From assembly GCF_008831285.2 (NCBI RefSeq), contig NC_045146.1:8444972-8508971 (forward strand): a DNA stretch of 64,000 nt, in the 5' to 3' direction. Of this stretch, positions 21,956 to 33,762 are shown in pieces. The notes under the pieces are model-generated. The model did no database searches, had not been told where the DNA came from, and was given only the letters and a program-made list of their open reading frames with translations. The first letter of the stretch is position 1. Each line of letters begins with the position of its first letter. This stretch comes from Nymphaea colorata (Eukaryota; Streptophyta; Magnoliopsida; Nymphaeales; Nymphaeaceae). The position numbers and the translations under genes were made by a program.

Positions 21956-24900
21956 ATGTGACATAGTGTGTGCGCATATATATATATATGTGTGTGTGTG
22001 TGCGTGCGTGCGTGTGTGTGTGTGTATAGTATATATACTTTTGTGTGCACCTTTACACGTATGTACAAGGTATATACACATTTCCACAGTATAATTATTT
22101 ACATAATGTGTATATGTCTAGCAAACTTCTATTTATTTTTTGGTGAGTTTTTCTTTTTTATTTCTTTATTTTTATGTATTTAGTTTAGTTTTTTCCTTTT
22201 CTTTGTCCTGCAGATGTTCTAACAATTAGATGATCTATTTCGTTGTTTATTTATTTATTCTAGACAACTGACTAGACGCAACTTGTCCTTTTAAGGCCTT
22301 GAACGATCTGTGTCCAACTTTCAGTGTATACATGTACAACAAACCTTCATTTAGCTTGTTATAATTTTTCTATTTTATTTCTTTATTTTTTTTATGTACT
22401 TCCTTTTATGTATTTTTTCTTTTCTTGCTACAGTTGTTCTAGACACTAGAAGCTCCTAGCAGCTACAATTCTACATTTTGGAAGCTCATTGGATGCCAGA
22501 ACAGCCTCTCCTTGTAACCTATATGGAATTGTTTCACCCCCTCTAATAATATTGTCTTTTCAAAGCATTATTTCAAATCTAGTTCTCATACTTGTTTATT
22601 TCCTTTCTGTACTTTTGTGCACATTAAGAACATTGGAGCCTTTTCAGGGTTACCTACGTGCTGCTCTGATGTAGTTATTCATCCTAATTTACAACTAGAA
22701 TTTACAAAATCACAACCATTTATAACCATTATAACCTGCACATCCTCGACAAAGGTATAGGTAACAGAAGTTAGGCATACTTAGCAGTCGGCATAACGGA
22801 TGGCCCCCATAAGATTAGAACAGGAAGATGGCCACGGTTATGCATATCATATATGAGAAACAGTCTGAACTTAGAGCCCAATCCGTGCATTTCAAGCACA
22901 AATATCATCTACCATCTCAGAAATGAAGTAAAAAAAACAATACTCCAACAATCAGCACAGTAATGAACTCAAACATTAACAGAGTAAAGAAAAGAAAGTT
23001 CCATAATAAGGAATAAAGATCATGATGAAACATAATAATCACGAATACAACATTGAATATTTAAAATAGATACATAACTCCATAGAAGGCTATGCTGCAC
23101 AAATAGCATGCTATGTTAACATTGAGATATCCAGTCCCAAAACATGCATAACTTTTGAAACTCATAACAATGCTCTGTTTGGAATTTGGAGTAGTCACAT
23201 ATGCCTGCAATATCCCAAAATTGTTGCCATTTTGAGTCAGCCAATAAGGCAGCAAAATATCCCACTGCTTTAACATAACACCAAAAAAATGAAAATGATG
23301 CAATACCACTGCAAAACATATCCAAAGATATTCTCAATATTTTCCTTTTAAACAAAGTTCCTTCTCATAAATTTTTGATTTTTTTTGTCCTCTTGTGTTT
23401 CAAGAAAGCACCTTTACGTGCTTATAAGTGTGAAATATTAATGGTTTTTTTTTTCAATTTTGTCATTTTTGAGAATATAAAATTTGTCGTACCCGTGTAC
23501 CCACAATTTTCAAACTTTTTGTGTTTGAACCCATACCGCCGTACCCGAACCCACACCCATGTGACATTGTGTGTGTGTGTGTGTGTGTATACTTTTGTGT
23601 GCACCTTTATATGTATGTACAAGGTATATACACATTTCCACAGTATATTTATTTACATAATGTGTATATGTCTAGCAAACTTTTATTTTTTTTAATGAGT
23701 TTTCTTTTTTATTTCTTTATTTTTATGTATTTAGTTTTTTCCTTTGCTTTGTCCTGCGGATGTTCTAACAATTAGATGCTCTATTTCGTTGTTTATTTAT
23801 TGATTTTAGACAACTGACTAGACGCAACTTGTCCTTTTAAGGCCTTGAACGATCTGTGCCCAACTTTCAATTTTGACAACTTAAGAGTGTAAATGCATAT
23901 ACGCGTGTATACGTGTACAGCAAACCTTCATTTAGCTTGTTATAATTTTTCTATTTTATTTCTTTATTTTTTTATGTACTTCCTTTTATGTATTTTTTCT
24001 TTTCTTGCTACAGTTCTAGACATTAGAAGCTCCTAGCAGCTACAATTCTAGATTTTGGAAGCTCTTTGGATGCCATAACAGCCTCTCCTTGTAACCTATA
24101 TGGAATTTTTTCACCCCCTCTTTGATAATATTGTCTTTTCAAAGCATTATTTCAAATTTAGTTCTCATACTTTGTTTATTTCCTTTCTGTACTTTTGTGC
24201 ACATTAAGAACATTGGAGCCTTTTCAGGGTTACCTATGTGCTGCTCTGATGTAGTTATTCATCCTAATTTACAACTAGAATTTACAAAATCACAACCATT
24301 TATAACCGTTATAACCTGCACATCCTCAACAAAGGTATAGGTAACAGAAGTTAGGCATACTTAGCAGTCGGCATAACAGATGGCTCCCATAAGACTAGAA
24401 CAGGAATATGGCCGTGGTTATGCATATCATATATGAGAAACAGTATGAACTTAGAGCCCAATCCGTGCATTTCAAGCACAAATATCATCTACCATCTCAG
24501 AAATGAAGTAAAAAAACAATACTCCAACAATCAGCGCAGTAATGATGCAACTCAAACACTGACAGAGTAAAGAAAAGAAAGTTCCATAATAAGGAATAAA
24601 GATCATGATGAGACATAATAATCACAAATACAACATTGAATATTTAAAATAGAGACATAACTCCATAGAAGGCTATCCTGCACAAATAGCATGCTATGTT
24701 AACATTGAGACATCCAGTCCCAAAACATGCATAACTTTTGAAACTCATAACAGTGCTTTGTGTTTGGAATTTGGAGTAGTCACATATGCCTGCAATATCC
24801 CAAAATTGTTGCCATTTTGAGTCAGCCAATAAGGCAGGAAAATATCCCACTACTTTAACATAACACCAAAAAAATGACAATGGTGCAATACCACTGCAAA

Positions 24901-25012
24901 AAATATCCTAAGACATTCTCAATATTTTCTTTTTAAACAAAGTCCCTTCTCATAAATTTTTGAATTTTTTTGTCCTCTTGTGTTTCAGGAAAGCACCTTT
25001 ACTTGCTTATAT
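21829..25012. repeat. Tandem duplication of a ~1.55-kb segment
   Basis: Copy 1 (about 21829-23421) and copy 2 (about 23422-25012) match over their whole length at roughly 95 percent by eye. Examples are ACTTGTCCTTTTAAGGCC at 22281 and 23827, and AAAGCACCTTTAC near 23407 and 24990. Small indels distinguish them, for example about 40 bp only in copy 2 near 23880. The unit begins inside the right part of the hAT-like element and ends with TGCTTAT. No coding domain is visible; paired minus-strand frames (about 23061-23355 and 24644-24880) are shared but short. Confidence 0.9.
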
Positions 25013-25590
25013 TTTTGCGGAAAAACACTAGAAAATCCATTATTTCATAGCTCCTTTTGTGTTTATCATATTTTTCTAGCATTAAAGCTTCCAAAACTTC
25101 TCCAACAATAAAAAAGAAATCTTGAAAAAGAAACCTTCCGTCAAAAACTCTTTAGAGAAGACATTTGGTTTCTACTCTTTGAAGATAACAACGTACATAT
25201 TTTACACATTTCATTCAATAATAACACTTAGATATAACAAAAAATAACTGATAGTTACAGCAACTGCAACACTCAAGTAGTAAAATATCCACATCATTTG
25301 TTAAATATCTAATCAATAAAGCAACAGGTTTTTGCTAAGTGTGGTGATAAACTTTGCAGCTGTCCGTTAAGACATATGAGTTTGTTGAGCTCCATCTTCA
25401 CTGATGCATTTTAGTAACACCACCTGAACTCTTACCTCCATGATAGATATTGATCAATTTTTTACAGATTTAATACTTTTACAGAGATGATTGAACAAGA
25501 AGCATTCATAGTTGACAATACAAGGTGAAAATGCAGCTGCAAGAAGGACATGGGACCAACTAATGGCCCTTGATTCTCATATGGACTTAC
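25013..25590. other. Intron remnant, no gene seen
   Basis: AT-rich sequence between the tandem duplication and the VSV exon end of the UCH-related pseudogene; it is the 5' part of the enlarged intron. Confidence 0.5.
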
Positions 25591-26254
25591 CACTGAAACC
25601 AAACAGTGTCTGCTTCGATTGTCCAAATCTTGGTATATGACACCAATGTCCAACTCGGTAGTGATTGCAGCCAACGTGGCTGATATATCATCAACGTTTT
25701 CAGAAGTAGTCTGCCAACCAAGAACTGCAAACATTCCAAGCCTTTATTATACATTAGTAGGCTAAGAAAAACAAAAAATGATCTTGATCTGATAAACTTC
25801 TCAACTGAGGAATTACGAACTGTAAATATATGTGGAGGTGTTGAAAGAATATGATGAATGTAGTTCAGCTTCCCACAACCACCTGCCTCAGGGTCACACG
25901 CTAACTGATGATTCATGTCCACAAGCTTCAAAAGTTCATCAAAAGAACCATCTGTACAAGTTATCTGGAAAACAGATAGTCAGCCCAAGCCATCGTTATT
26001 AGAATCAGCCTGAATTGGCTGATTCAAATAAAATTGGAGGCAAACTTATGGGCCAAGAAGTGCCACATCTGTTTCTAAATGTTGTTAAAAAATTATCAGA
26101 ATTTTCTTATTTTTATTTAATTTTTATGCTTTGATCCTTATCTACAAATAATAATTTCTTTACTATTTTCTGCCTATTCACGACTGGTTAAGCTGACTTG
26201 GTGAATCAGCCGATCTGCAAAATTGGCACCCGCAGCGTCAGCAATTTAATTTGT

Positions 26255-26289
<35 letters not shown>

Positions 26290-27671
26290 TATGGCACTGG
26301 TCTAAGCATCTCACTAACCTGCGTCATGTCTCTTACCAATAATTACCTATGACATGACCACAAAAATGTGATTATGCAGTTATGACTTTCATGCAACCTA
26401 AACATACAACGTTTGAAGATATGGGGCATGCCTTCATTGTTCGCAGTGCATTGGCATTGATATTGTGAAAGAATGAAGTGTACTTTAAGTGACGTGACTC
26501 CAGTCCACAACTGCAGCAGTGCATTTGTTCATAGACATCCATGCCAAAAAGCGAATGTGCAATACAAGAATTGTTTGTACAATCCCAGGAGCCCACACTG
26601 CTGCTTTCTTCTGATTCTACATGATTTGTGCAGGCAATCAAAGATTACTCCCAGTACTTCAAAAGCATCATTCATTTGTACCTGGCAATTAACAAAAAGA
26701 GAAGCTTATGCTTCAACTAGAAATTAACCGTATGATAAAATGCAAGCAAAGAACAAAGTGCACAAATAACTAACTGTTATCGAGCACGAATTGCAAAGTG
26801 TGTGCAAACACCTTGATAAGCACAATACATGAAAAATTACCTCCTGAAAAAAGTTGCTCTCCGGATACAAATTGCTTAAAGCAATTCTCAAGCAGGCTGG
26901 ACAAATAGTCTCTCTTTGCATGTCAGTTGCTGCCGTGCTCATGGCATTGAAGATATCATACAAGGCACAGATGACACAAGGCTCTCCAACATGCATATGA
27001 ACCGACTTTGAAATCATAAAGAACTCATCCCGGAACCGCCTCATGTGCCATAAGGACTAAATATAAAAGGCAAAAAGGTAAACCGACTCAAGACTTGAAC
27101 TGAAAATAGGAATAAGCAATAGCCACAAGAAAATAACACACTCAAGCATCAGCTGCATCAGCTAACTAAATGCACATGGCACAGAGAGAATTTATTTGCA
27201 GATGGGCGAGGCCATAAACACTAAAACAGATAGAAGTAGAATTTGTGTTTACCTGTATAATGACATTCAGACAGCAGTTGTATTCGCCAACTTCATTTTG
27301 CAAACTAGCACCCAATGTGTCTACTTGTGCAAGACATTGTCCATAATTCACTCATGATTAACCTTGTTATTAATTGTTTCTGTTGAAGCTCCTTTAGGTA
27401 ACCTCCTACTTAGTTGCAGCCCATGTTTGGCTTGATAGGTCTCTAACAAGAATATAAGAAGCACAGAAGGCAAGCATAAGTACCTACCTGTTTACACAAA
27501 GACAACAGTTATGCAAGATAATATCTGCAGCAAATCTAACATCAAATAAAAACTAGCCAAGGCTCTCTTGTACAGCTTTTCGAAGGTCAGCTTGAAACTG
27601 TTCTTCATCGTCCTCCTCGGCATGAAGCTGCCTTAACGTTTTTGTGACAGCCTCTTTTGAACACGAATCGG
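25591..27671 (-). pseudogene. UCH-related pseudogene: ubiquitin-hydrolase fold exons
   Basis: Exon 27671-27552 has TLRQLHAEEDDEEQFQADL. Exon 27442-27253 ends with the Cys-box block NEVGEYNCCLNVIIQ. Exon 27056-26841 continues SLWHMRRFRDEF, then CVICALYDIF and ALSNLYPESNFFQE. Exon 26681-26432 has QMNDAFEVLGVIFDCLH, a frameshift, then GSWDC, SLFGMDVYEQM, CGLESRHLKYTSFFHNIN; its donor is GC (AAG|GCATGC). Exon 25964-25817 has DELLKLVDMNHQLACD and GCGKLNYIHHIL. Exon 25724-25591 has [18 protein letters not shown]. The Cys of the Cys box is retained. A second frameshift lies in the 27442-27253 exon before DTLGASLQ. Confidence 0.88.
26258..26286. repeat. (AT)n microsatellite in a pseudogene intron
   Basis: Fourteen AT units within the intron between exons 26432-26681 and 25817-25964. 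Confidence 0.9.
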
Positions 27672-28033
27672 CTAATTTAGAACCAAAGAAAAGAAATCTG
27701 ATTCAAAACAAATTATAAACGCAAAAGAGACATAAACTAACTAAAATACAAGCAAAATCAACAACGGGCATAGACAAGAAAAGTTGTTAAAGAAAGAGAA
27801 CATTTTTTTGGAAAGTAATGCAACTGGAAAGTATGAATAAGAGGCCAAAGCTATGTCAGATGGGTGTAGGGTGCACATGCAGGTTAAAAGAACTTGAGAA
27901 AAGATGCAACAAGGAATATATTGTTAAGAGATATTTGTTTTATTTTTTTGGATCTGATTATGAATTTCCAATTGATATATTGCATGTGCAGACACTATGT
28001 AGATACCCATTAAGCCATTTTCCTTTTTTATAG

Positions 28034-28560
28034 GTGATGAAACAAACCACCACCCCTCTCACTGAGGATGTATTATATTCCTGGCCCTTTCTTTCTCCCT
28101 TATTCTTTTCTTTGCAGGGAACATATTTTTGAGATCTCTTACATGGTATCGAAGCCAATCTGATCATAGGACCAGTTGCTTTTCCAAAAGCTGTCCCAAG
28201 AGATCTACTTTCTGTTTCTGATTTTTTTTTCTGATCTCTTCGTCTTCAATTCTTATTTCCTTTCAGCATGATCTGTTATTTCTATGCTCCTTCTGTTCTG
28301 CGCTAATTTCTGTGTCAGATCAAATCCCTCTATTTTCATTTGGGCCATCTTCACTTCTTCAGCCTCATACAATTTTTTTCAATTTACATTTTTCTCTTTT
28401 CACTTATTTCTTTCTGTTCTGTGCTCCACATTGTCTCAAAAATTACTGGCTGATTTCTTATCAGACTTTGATCAGAAATTGCCACTTTCCTTCAGGATCT
28501 GATTCAAGATCTTTGTGTCCTTTCGTTTTAAAAAAGTATTGAAACCCATATGCATGATCG
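28034..28560 (+). mobile_element. Possible copia LTR end plus leader remnant
   Basis: TGGTATCGAAGCC at 28144-28156 resembles the copia initiator-Met PBS (CAGAGCC altered to CGAAGCC) and is preceded by CTTACA, a plausible LTR end; a TGATGAAACA start lies at 28034. The T/C-rich sequence after it resembles a retroelement leader. No partner LTR or coding domain is present, so this would be a solo or truncated fragment in the pseudogene intron. Confidence 0.35.
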
Positions 28561-29527
28561 TTTCATTCTCTGGTGTCAATAAAACCACAATATCTTTTAA
28601 AGATCAGTTTTCTGTTTAAATCATTGTCACAAATATCGTTCTCAGGAAATATCGGCGAAGTTTTTCTCAGGTATCTTTTGGTGAAATTTTTCTCGGGAAA
28701 AATCTCGACAAATTGAAAATAAAAAAATCCTAAAAATAGAGAAAAGTAATGAAAATGAAGCTAACAATCGCCAATGAAGTGACCAAATCAGCAAAAAATC
28801 ACAAAAAAGATTGCAAATTTTCATTTTTGAAAGATTTTCTCGTTTTTTAATTTTAATTGTTTTTTCTTGTAAATATCGTCAGTTTTCAAAAATCTCACAA
28901 AATCTGTGATATCGTTTAAATAAGTCTATACTGGATGACTTCCTGGATGCATCGATATATACTTCAGGTGTTGCCTGTCTCCTGAAACAGTAAATAAAGC
29001 ACATAAGTTCCTAAAAGTAACTCCCATACATGCGGTAAAAAAAAGTGCATTTATAACATTGACTGCCTAATGTCATGAAAACATAGCTAAGGGAACATTA
29101 TGATACAAGCCATAGAAGGCCTGCTAATATGATGATCAATAATAACAGGCAAAAGCTAAACCTGCTTTTCTCCACCCTCAAGCAATAACTGAGTAGACCT
29201 TGAGATGAGACTGGAAGAACCAGCATCTAGGAGTCACCACATTCTCATATAAAACCATCTTGTATGTTAAATATGATTCGATTACTTACTATAATATCCA
29301 AATCAGAAAATATCCACCTCGAAGATGCAATATGGCCAATTAGATTTGTGCATCATTAATTTCCTCTGTCACTACAGGAAACATGTGTAACATTCATACT
29401 GTGAGAGAGAAAACCTGTATAACCATATTTTCTTGATGAATTTTCAGTGAGAAAAGTACATCACAAAGACTTCGTCAACAAGTAACAAGATTCTCTTTCA
29501 GCAATAAAATAAAGAGGAAACAAAACC
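28561..29527. other. Intron-like sequence, no confident gene
   Basis: Part of the region between central and catalytic exons of the UCH-related pseudogene. A minus-strand segment at about 29160-29230 (GSSSLISRSTQLLLEGGEKQ, followed by GT) and one at about 29528-29600 (TSVAKQVDSVISNLEDSP, followed by GT) could be extra exons of the pseudogene's variable region. Confidence 0.4.
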
Positions 29528-29720
29528 TGGGCTATCTTCAAGGTTTGAAATCACAGAATCCACTTGCTTCGCAACACTGGTATTTAACAGTTCAGTTGTC
29601 ATTGCAGGCAATACTAATCATAAGTAAAACAGTAATAAATCAAAAAACCAAATTTGCTGATGGGATTGGACTGTGCGGTTCTCAAATTGTTAATGACTGC
29701 TGAATCAAAAGAGTTCTTAC

Positions 29721-32543
29721 CATTTCCATCATGAGGAGCATCCTGCATCCTATTTTGAGTCTGGTCTTTGAGAATAAGTTTGGGTGTCATACCTCCATGA
29801 TTTTCTTTATCAACTGAAGGGATCTTATTAGTTCTTTCGCCCGCTATATTCCTTGGCTTATGAGTTTGTCTTCGTGTCTTTTGAACAGAAGAAGAAACCC
29901 CTGAATCCCCTTCATCAGGCAAGCCTGCAAGATACAAATCAAACTCACACTCAGCTATCAAGAAGAACTGATCAATGTACAGGCATCAGGAGACTAACCA
30001 GGCTTGCGCCTGGCACTGGAAAAGCCTTGAGCTTTAGCAACTTTTGTCATCCCAGTACTGCCAGATGAATGGTTTGAAAAAGAACTATTTAATGCACGAT
30101 TAGCAGGAACTTCATCTAAATCTTCTGGCACCTTCACATTATCCTCCATATGTTGGTTCCTATTCCCACTAAGCAACTCCGCTTTTCATGGCTACGTGAT
30201 AGGTCATGTTTAGCAAAGTCCACATAACTACCTGACAAGGTAGAAGACTAGAAACCCTACTTAGAACCAAAATTATTTCCCTTGCAAATGTTAGAAGATT
30301 TATCATGAATTAAGCTTCTCTTCAAGGGCTCCCTGAGATCCTCATGCAGTTCCAGGCTACCAGCTTCAACAAAATCAAAATTATCATCCAATCCACCAGG
30401 GACAACTTCTAAGCATTGATCGAAGGTTTTTTTGTTTTGATCAGCAAAGCACTTCTGCTTGGCCTCTTCTTCAATACACCGCTGAAACTCTAAAGTCACC
30501 TCAAGCTTTCTTTCCTCAGCCTCAAGCTCAATCATCCACTTATGTTCCTCCTCTCTTAGCTTTGAATCATAATCTCCAAATGCAATGGTAACACCAAACT
30601 CCTGATTATCAGCAGCTGGATCAACGATACTGCAGGGAAGACAGTTCATGCCAAGGTTCATTTGGAAGAACTGAAAGATCCATTAAGTGAATAAACAAAT
30701 GGCCTAGCTTCACAACAAAAGTAGGGGAAAGGAAAAAACTTGAGCTTTCACAATACAAAGAAACAGTTTTACACGTGATAGTCAGAGCATGCAACAACTG
30801 CTTGTAGCTTAACACATTAAATATATGTGCATGCTGTAGTAACAAATATTATTAACCATCAAACCATCTTTAATGTTCGTAAGGATTTGCCCTAAGGGCT
30901 TGGTTTGTTGCTTCTTTGCGGTGCTTTTTCAGTCAAAGTGGTTTTGCTTCTTCTTTCACCAGTGCTGATGCCCGGGCTTTCCTTTCCCTTTCCACTAGCA
31001 TTGAGCGGTCAGGAGTAAAGAAAGAAAGAAAACCAAATCTCCTCATGTATAAAAGGTCAGGGAACCATCTCAGGTTCACATAGAACTTTAAGTCGCCTGA
31101 AATATTCTCTAAAGCACAATAATGGCAAGAGACACAAACTTCACCCCTCAAGTATACATGAAAGGAAGTTGTTATGCACTTTTTAGGTAATCAACTTTCC
31201 AACTTCCAGTTTAGTTTTTCATACAATATTGAAGCAGGTAAACCAATAACTTAACTTTATGAGCTTGTCTAGACTCTAGATAAAGCCGCCCAATCGAGGT
31301 GAGACAGATATGGCTGATTAGGGAAGCTCGTGCTTTATCAAAAACTAGTTCAATTCAATCCATCATTCCCACCATAGGTATATAGCACCAGCCACAGCAG
31401 GATAGTCTCCCTCTTGACGCACATTAAGCCACTTCTAAAGCACAGATTTACGATCCTTTTCCAAACACATGTCCTGCAACTAGTGACTAACCCTTTTGCC
31501 TGACGCTGTAGTCTTGGAGAACATTTTTTCAACAGAACTACTGCTTCTAAAACACCAAAATATGATCCATGCCAAAATGAACCATTAGGGACAAACTCTA
31601 TCAGTCTATGAAAGAAAAACATATTTCACTGCTTTGATGTCCAAACTAAAAGACATATACTCCAAATCACCTAGCCAAATCCACTGTGAAAAACAACATC
31701 AGAAGTCTACCACCTACTGATATGACGTGCCTCATCATTAGCCACAACAAGCACCACATAAAACATCTTTGAAGGAAATGCCCCATGAATGAATGAACCA
31801 AATGACCGATAAGGGGCTCACAATTATCCTTTAACAAGATCGTAATAAAGAAAGAAGTAACTACAAGTAAAAGTATACTCTAAAAATGAAACTCGCAAAA
31901 AATGCAGTAAGTAAAGATAAGAGTTCAGAACTGCAAAATAAAAATAAAGAAGAATCAAAGAATCAAGATGCATGACATACAGTGGCTCTTGGTGGTTGTG
32001 GATATACTGCTCATCGGCACCCATTACCTGAAAGAAAGAAAGACATCAAAGCACAGAGTAAGAATATCATACATTTCCTACCCAAAACAGAAAAATAATA
32101 AGCCAACGAAAGAAAATAAAACCTTCAGATCTTTAAATTTTTTGTAATCCTTGTTTTTTTTTTCCTATCCTTTGCTTTATCATGCATTTGCTTCGAAACA
32201 TCACAAATTTTGTTACTGTTTTTTGGTGCATCACGTGCATGCTCAGCTAAAAAAGTTTCTTCCGCAGCATCAGATTTCTCAGTTGCATCTTTTTCCACTA
32301 AATCTTCAAGGTGGGCCTGCCATGAGTAGTTATCAGAGTAACTGAAAACATATGAAAAGAAAGTTCAATCACGAGAAAAAGAAATGTGAAACATTTTGAA
32401 GAATAAATCCAAACCCTCAAGAATGACTTTGTAAGTGGCAGAATAACTGCCCGATAATCAAGGGCACAAATTGGGCCCATCTTGATCACCAATTGCTGCA
32501 TGCTATAAACATTCCGCATGATCCTAGCATCAATTTTGTTGAG
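29721..32543 (-). pseudogene. UCH-related pseudogene: central exons
   Basis: Exon 32543-32415 encodes LNKIDARIMRNVYSMQQL and ends SFLR|GT. Exon 32316-32123 starts AHLEDLVEKDATEKSDAA and is frameshifted at an A10 homopolymer before KDYKKFKDLK. The tiny exon 32027-31981 encodes VMGADEQYIHNHQEP. Exon 30629-29999 carries the glutamate-rich WMIELEAEERKLE coiled-coil segment but has a stop and frameshift after KGNNFGSK. Exon 29924-29721 starts GLPDEGDSG and includes a conserved basic RRQTHKPRNIAGER-like stretch and KENHGG. All the listed borders keep AG/GT. Confidence 0.82.
30630..31980. other. Intron of the UCH-related pseudogene
   Basis: No open frame with domain similarity; lies between the VMGADEQ exon and the coiled-coil exon. 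Confidence 0.5.
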
Positions 32544-32647
32544 CTGCAGGATTAGCAACCATACATATCAAACTCAGAAACATGACAAATTTCGGAATGT
32601 TTGATGAACTGCAAGATATAAGTAAAATGGACCTCCAAAGATATTCT

Positions 32648-33720
32648 GTCCCTGAATGGCTTCGTCGATGCAAGAATCCATTTGGTTCATCAAATCCTGC
32701 ATCTTCCACTCACCATCTTCGGCACTCTCCACATCACAGAGATGAGATGTGACATTTTCATCATACCTAAACTGAGTTGCGTTCAGCGCCTTGTGCCTCT
32801 TTAAGTACATTCGTGACAACATCGTGCTCAAGCTCACTATTTGCAAAAAGAGAGTGGTTTTCTCCTTCAGCCATCTCTTCCTGCCACTTCCTTAGTATTG
32901 CCTCATAACTACAAGGCATAACCTTCATGTTCTGCTCTCTTTTCTTAAGCTCATCGATGCACAGGTTTTCAACATTATTCAACGCTTCCTCATAATTCAA
33001 ATGTTCACACTTCCTCTCACACAAGCTCTGCAAAAGTAAAACTCTTTCTCAAGCATCTGAAGGATTTCCTGTCCTTTATGCATCTTCTCTTGTCTAGATC
33101 GCTGCCATCCCACCATTTGCTCAAGAGGAGATGGGTTGTTGATAAACCATGAGAACACGGTGTCGGAATCCAGAATTCCATCCTCACTCTGTCTTCCCCT
33201 GACATCGACCCCTTCACCAGGTTACATCCTACTATATGATAAATTCGCAGTTGGGTCACTTAGTGACTGTTCATCCAAACGAAGAAGTGATGAACTGTCA
33301 CTCAGAACAATCTGTTCTCGTATTCCATCTCCTTCAGAACTATGAGTAGCATCAGCAGAGGTGCTCTTCTCCGAGTACCTACCAAGTCCTCAAGAATGGG
33401 ACAACTCCTGCAAGAACTTGAGCACTTTTCAGAGCTGGGCGGCACCCAGGAAGCATATACAAAGAGGAATCAAACCAACAGCATCATTTAGAAAAGAATC
33501 TAACGTAAGCCCTTGAAGTTCCTCGATCACATATTGTATAACTTTGTTAAGATGACTAGCAGCTAGACTCTTGTGTCTAATTAGTAATAGGAACAAACCA
33601 TGAATTTTTTCAAGTAGCTTAAGTCGTTCGAACATGAGATAAAAGCATCTTCCTTGATTTCTTCTCCCCATCCACAAGCTCTGAATCTGAATTAATAGTT
33701 TCTTGGTTGCTCTCTCTTGA
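32648..33720 (-). pseudogene. UCH-related pseudogene: DUF629 block (large exon)
   Basis: Contains KLLEKIHGLF, then PLCICFLGAAQL, GRYSEKS, a VFSWFINNPSP block, QEKMHKGQEILQMLEKEF, SLCERKCEHLNYEEAL, and QFRYDENV then SHLCDVESAEDGEW, all in family order. Defects: TGA where the family has Arg after GAAQL (33435), TGA where it has Cys before GLGRYSEKS, a TAA after YSRM, a 1-nt deletion just before LQSLCERK, and a 1-nt insertion before ALNATQF. The donor expected after IDEAIQGQ is lost. Confidence 0.85.
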
Positions 33721-33762
33721 TTCATCTCTATCTTGTACTTCAGTTTGATCGGACATCGTACA

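Larger units (their letters stand above)
19836..33760 (-). pseudogene. Plant UCH-related protein (DUF627/DUF629, USP53/54-like), 5'-truncated
   Basis: The family has an N-terminal TPR-like DUF627 region, a C2H2 finger, DUF629 and a C-terminal ubiquitin-hydrolase fold usually regarded as inactive. Here DUF627 and the finger are absent. The gene begins inside DUF629 at about 33720 and can be followed through about 15 exons to a TAA at 19836-19838. Exons I can place (minus, 5' to 3'): 33720-32648, 32543-32415, 32316-32123, 32027-31981, 30629-29999, 29924-29721, 27671-27552, 27442-27253, 27056-26841, 26681-26432, 25964-25817, 25724-25591, 20089-20004, 19922-19836. At least four in-frame stops and several 1-nt frameshifts are present, one in an A10 run near 32150. 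The upstream limit coincides with dispersed repeat B at 33763. Family identity is very secure from conserved blocks; loss of function is seen directly. Confidence 0.9.

Noticed and set aside
19836-33760. Frameshifts explained as sequencing error
   Set aside because: The copia-1 polyprotein next door is open for more than 1400 codons, so the base quality seems high; stops also arise by substitution (for example TGA at an Arg site), not only by indels.
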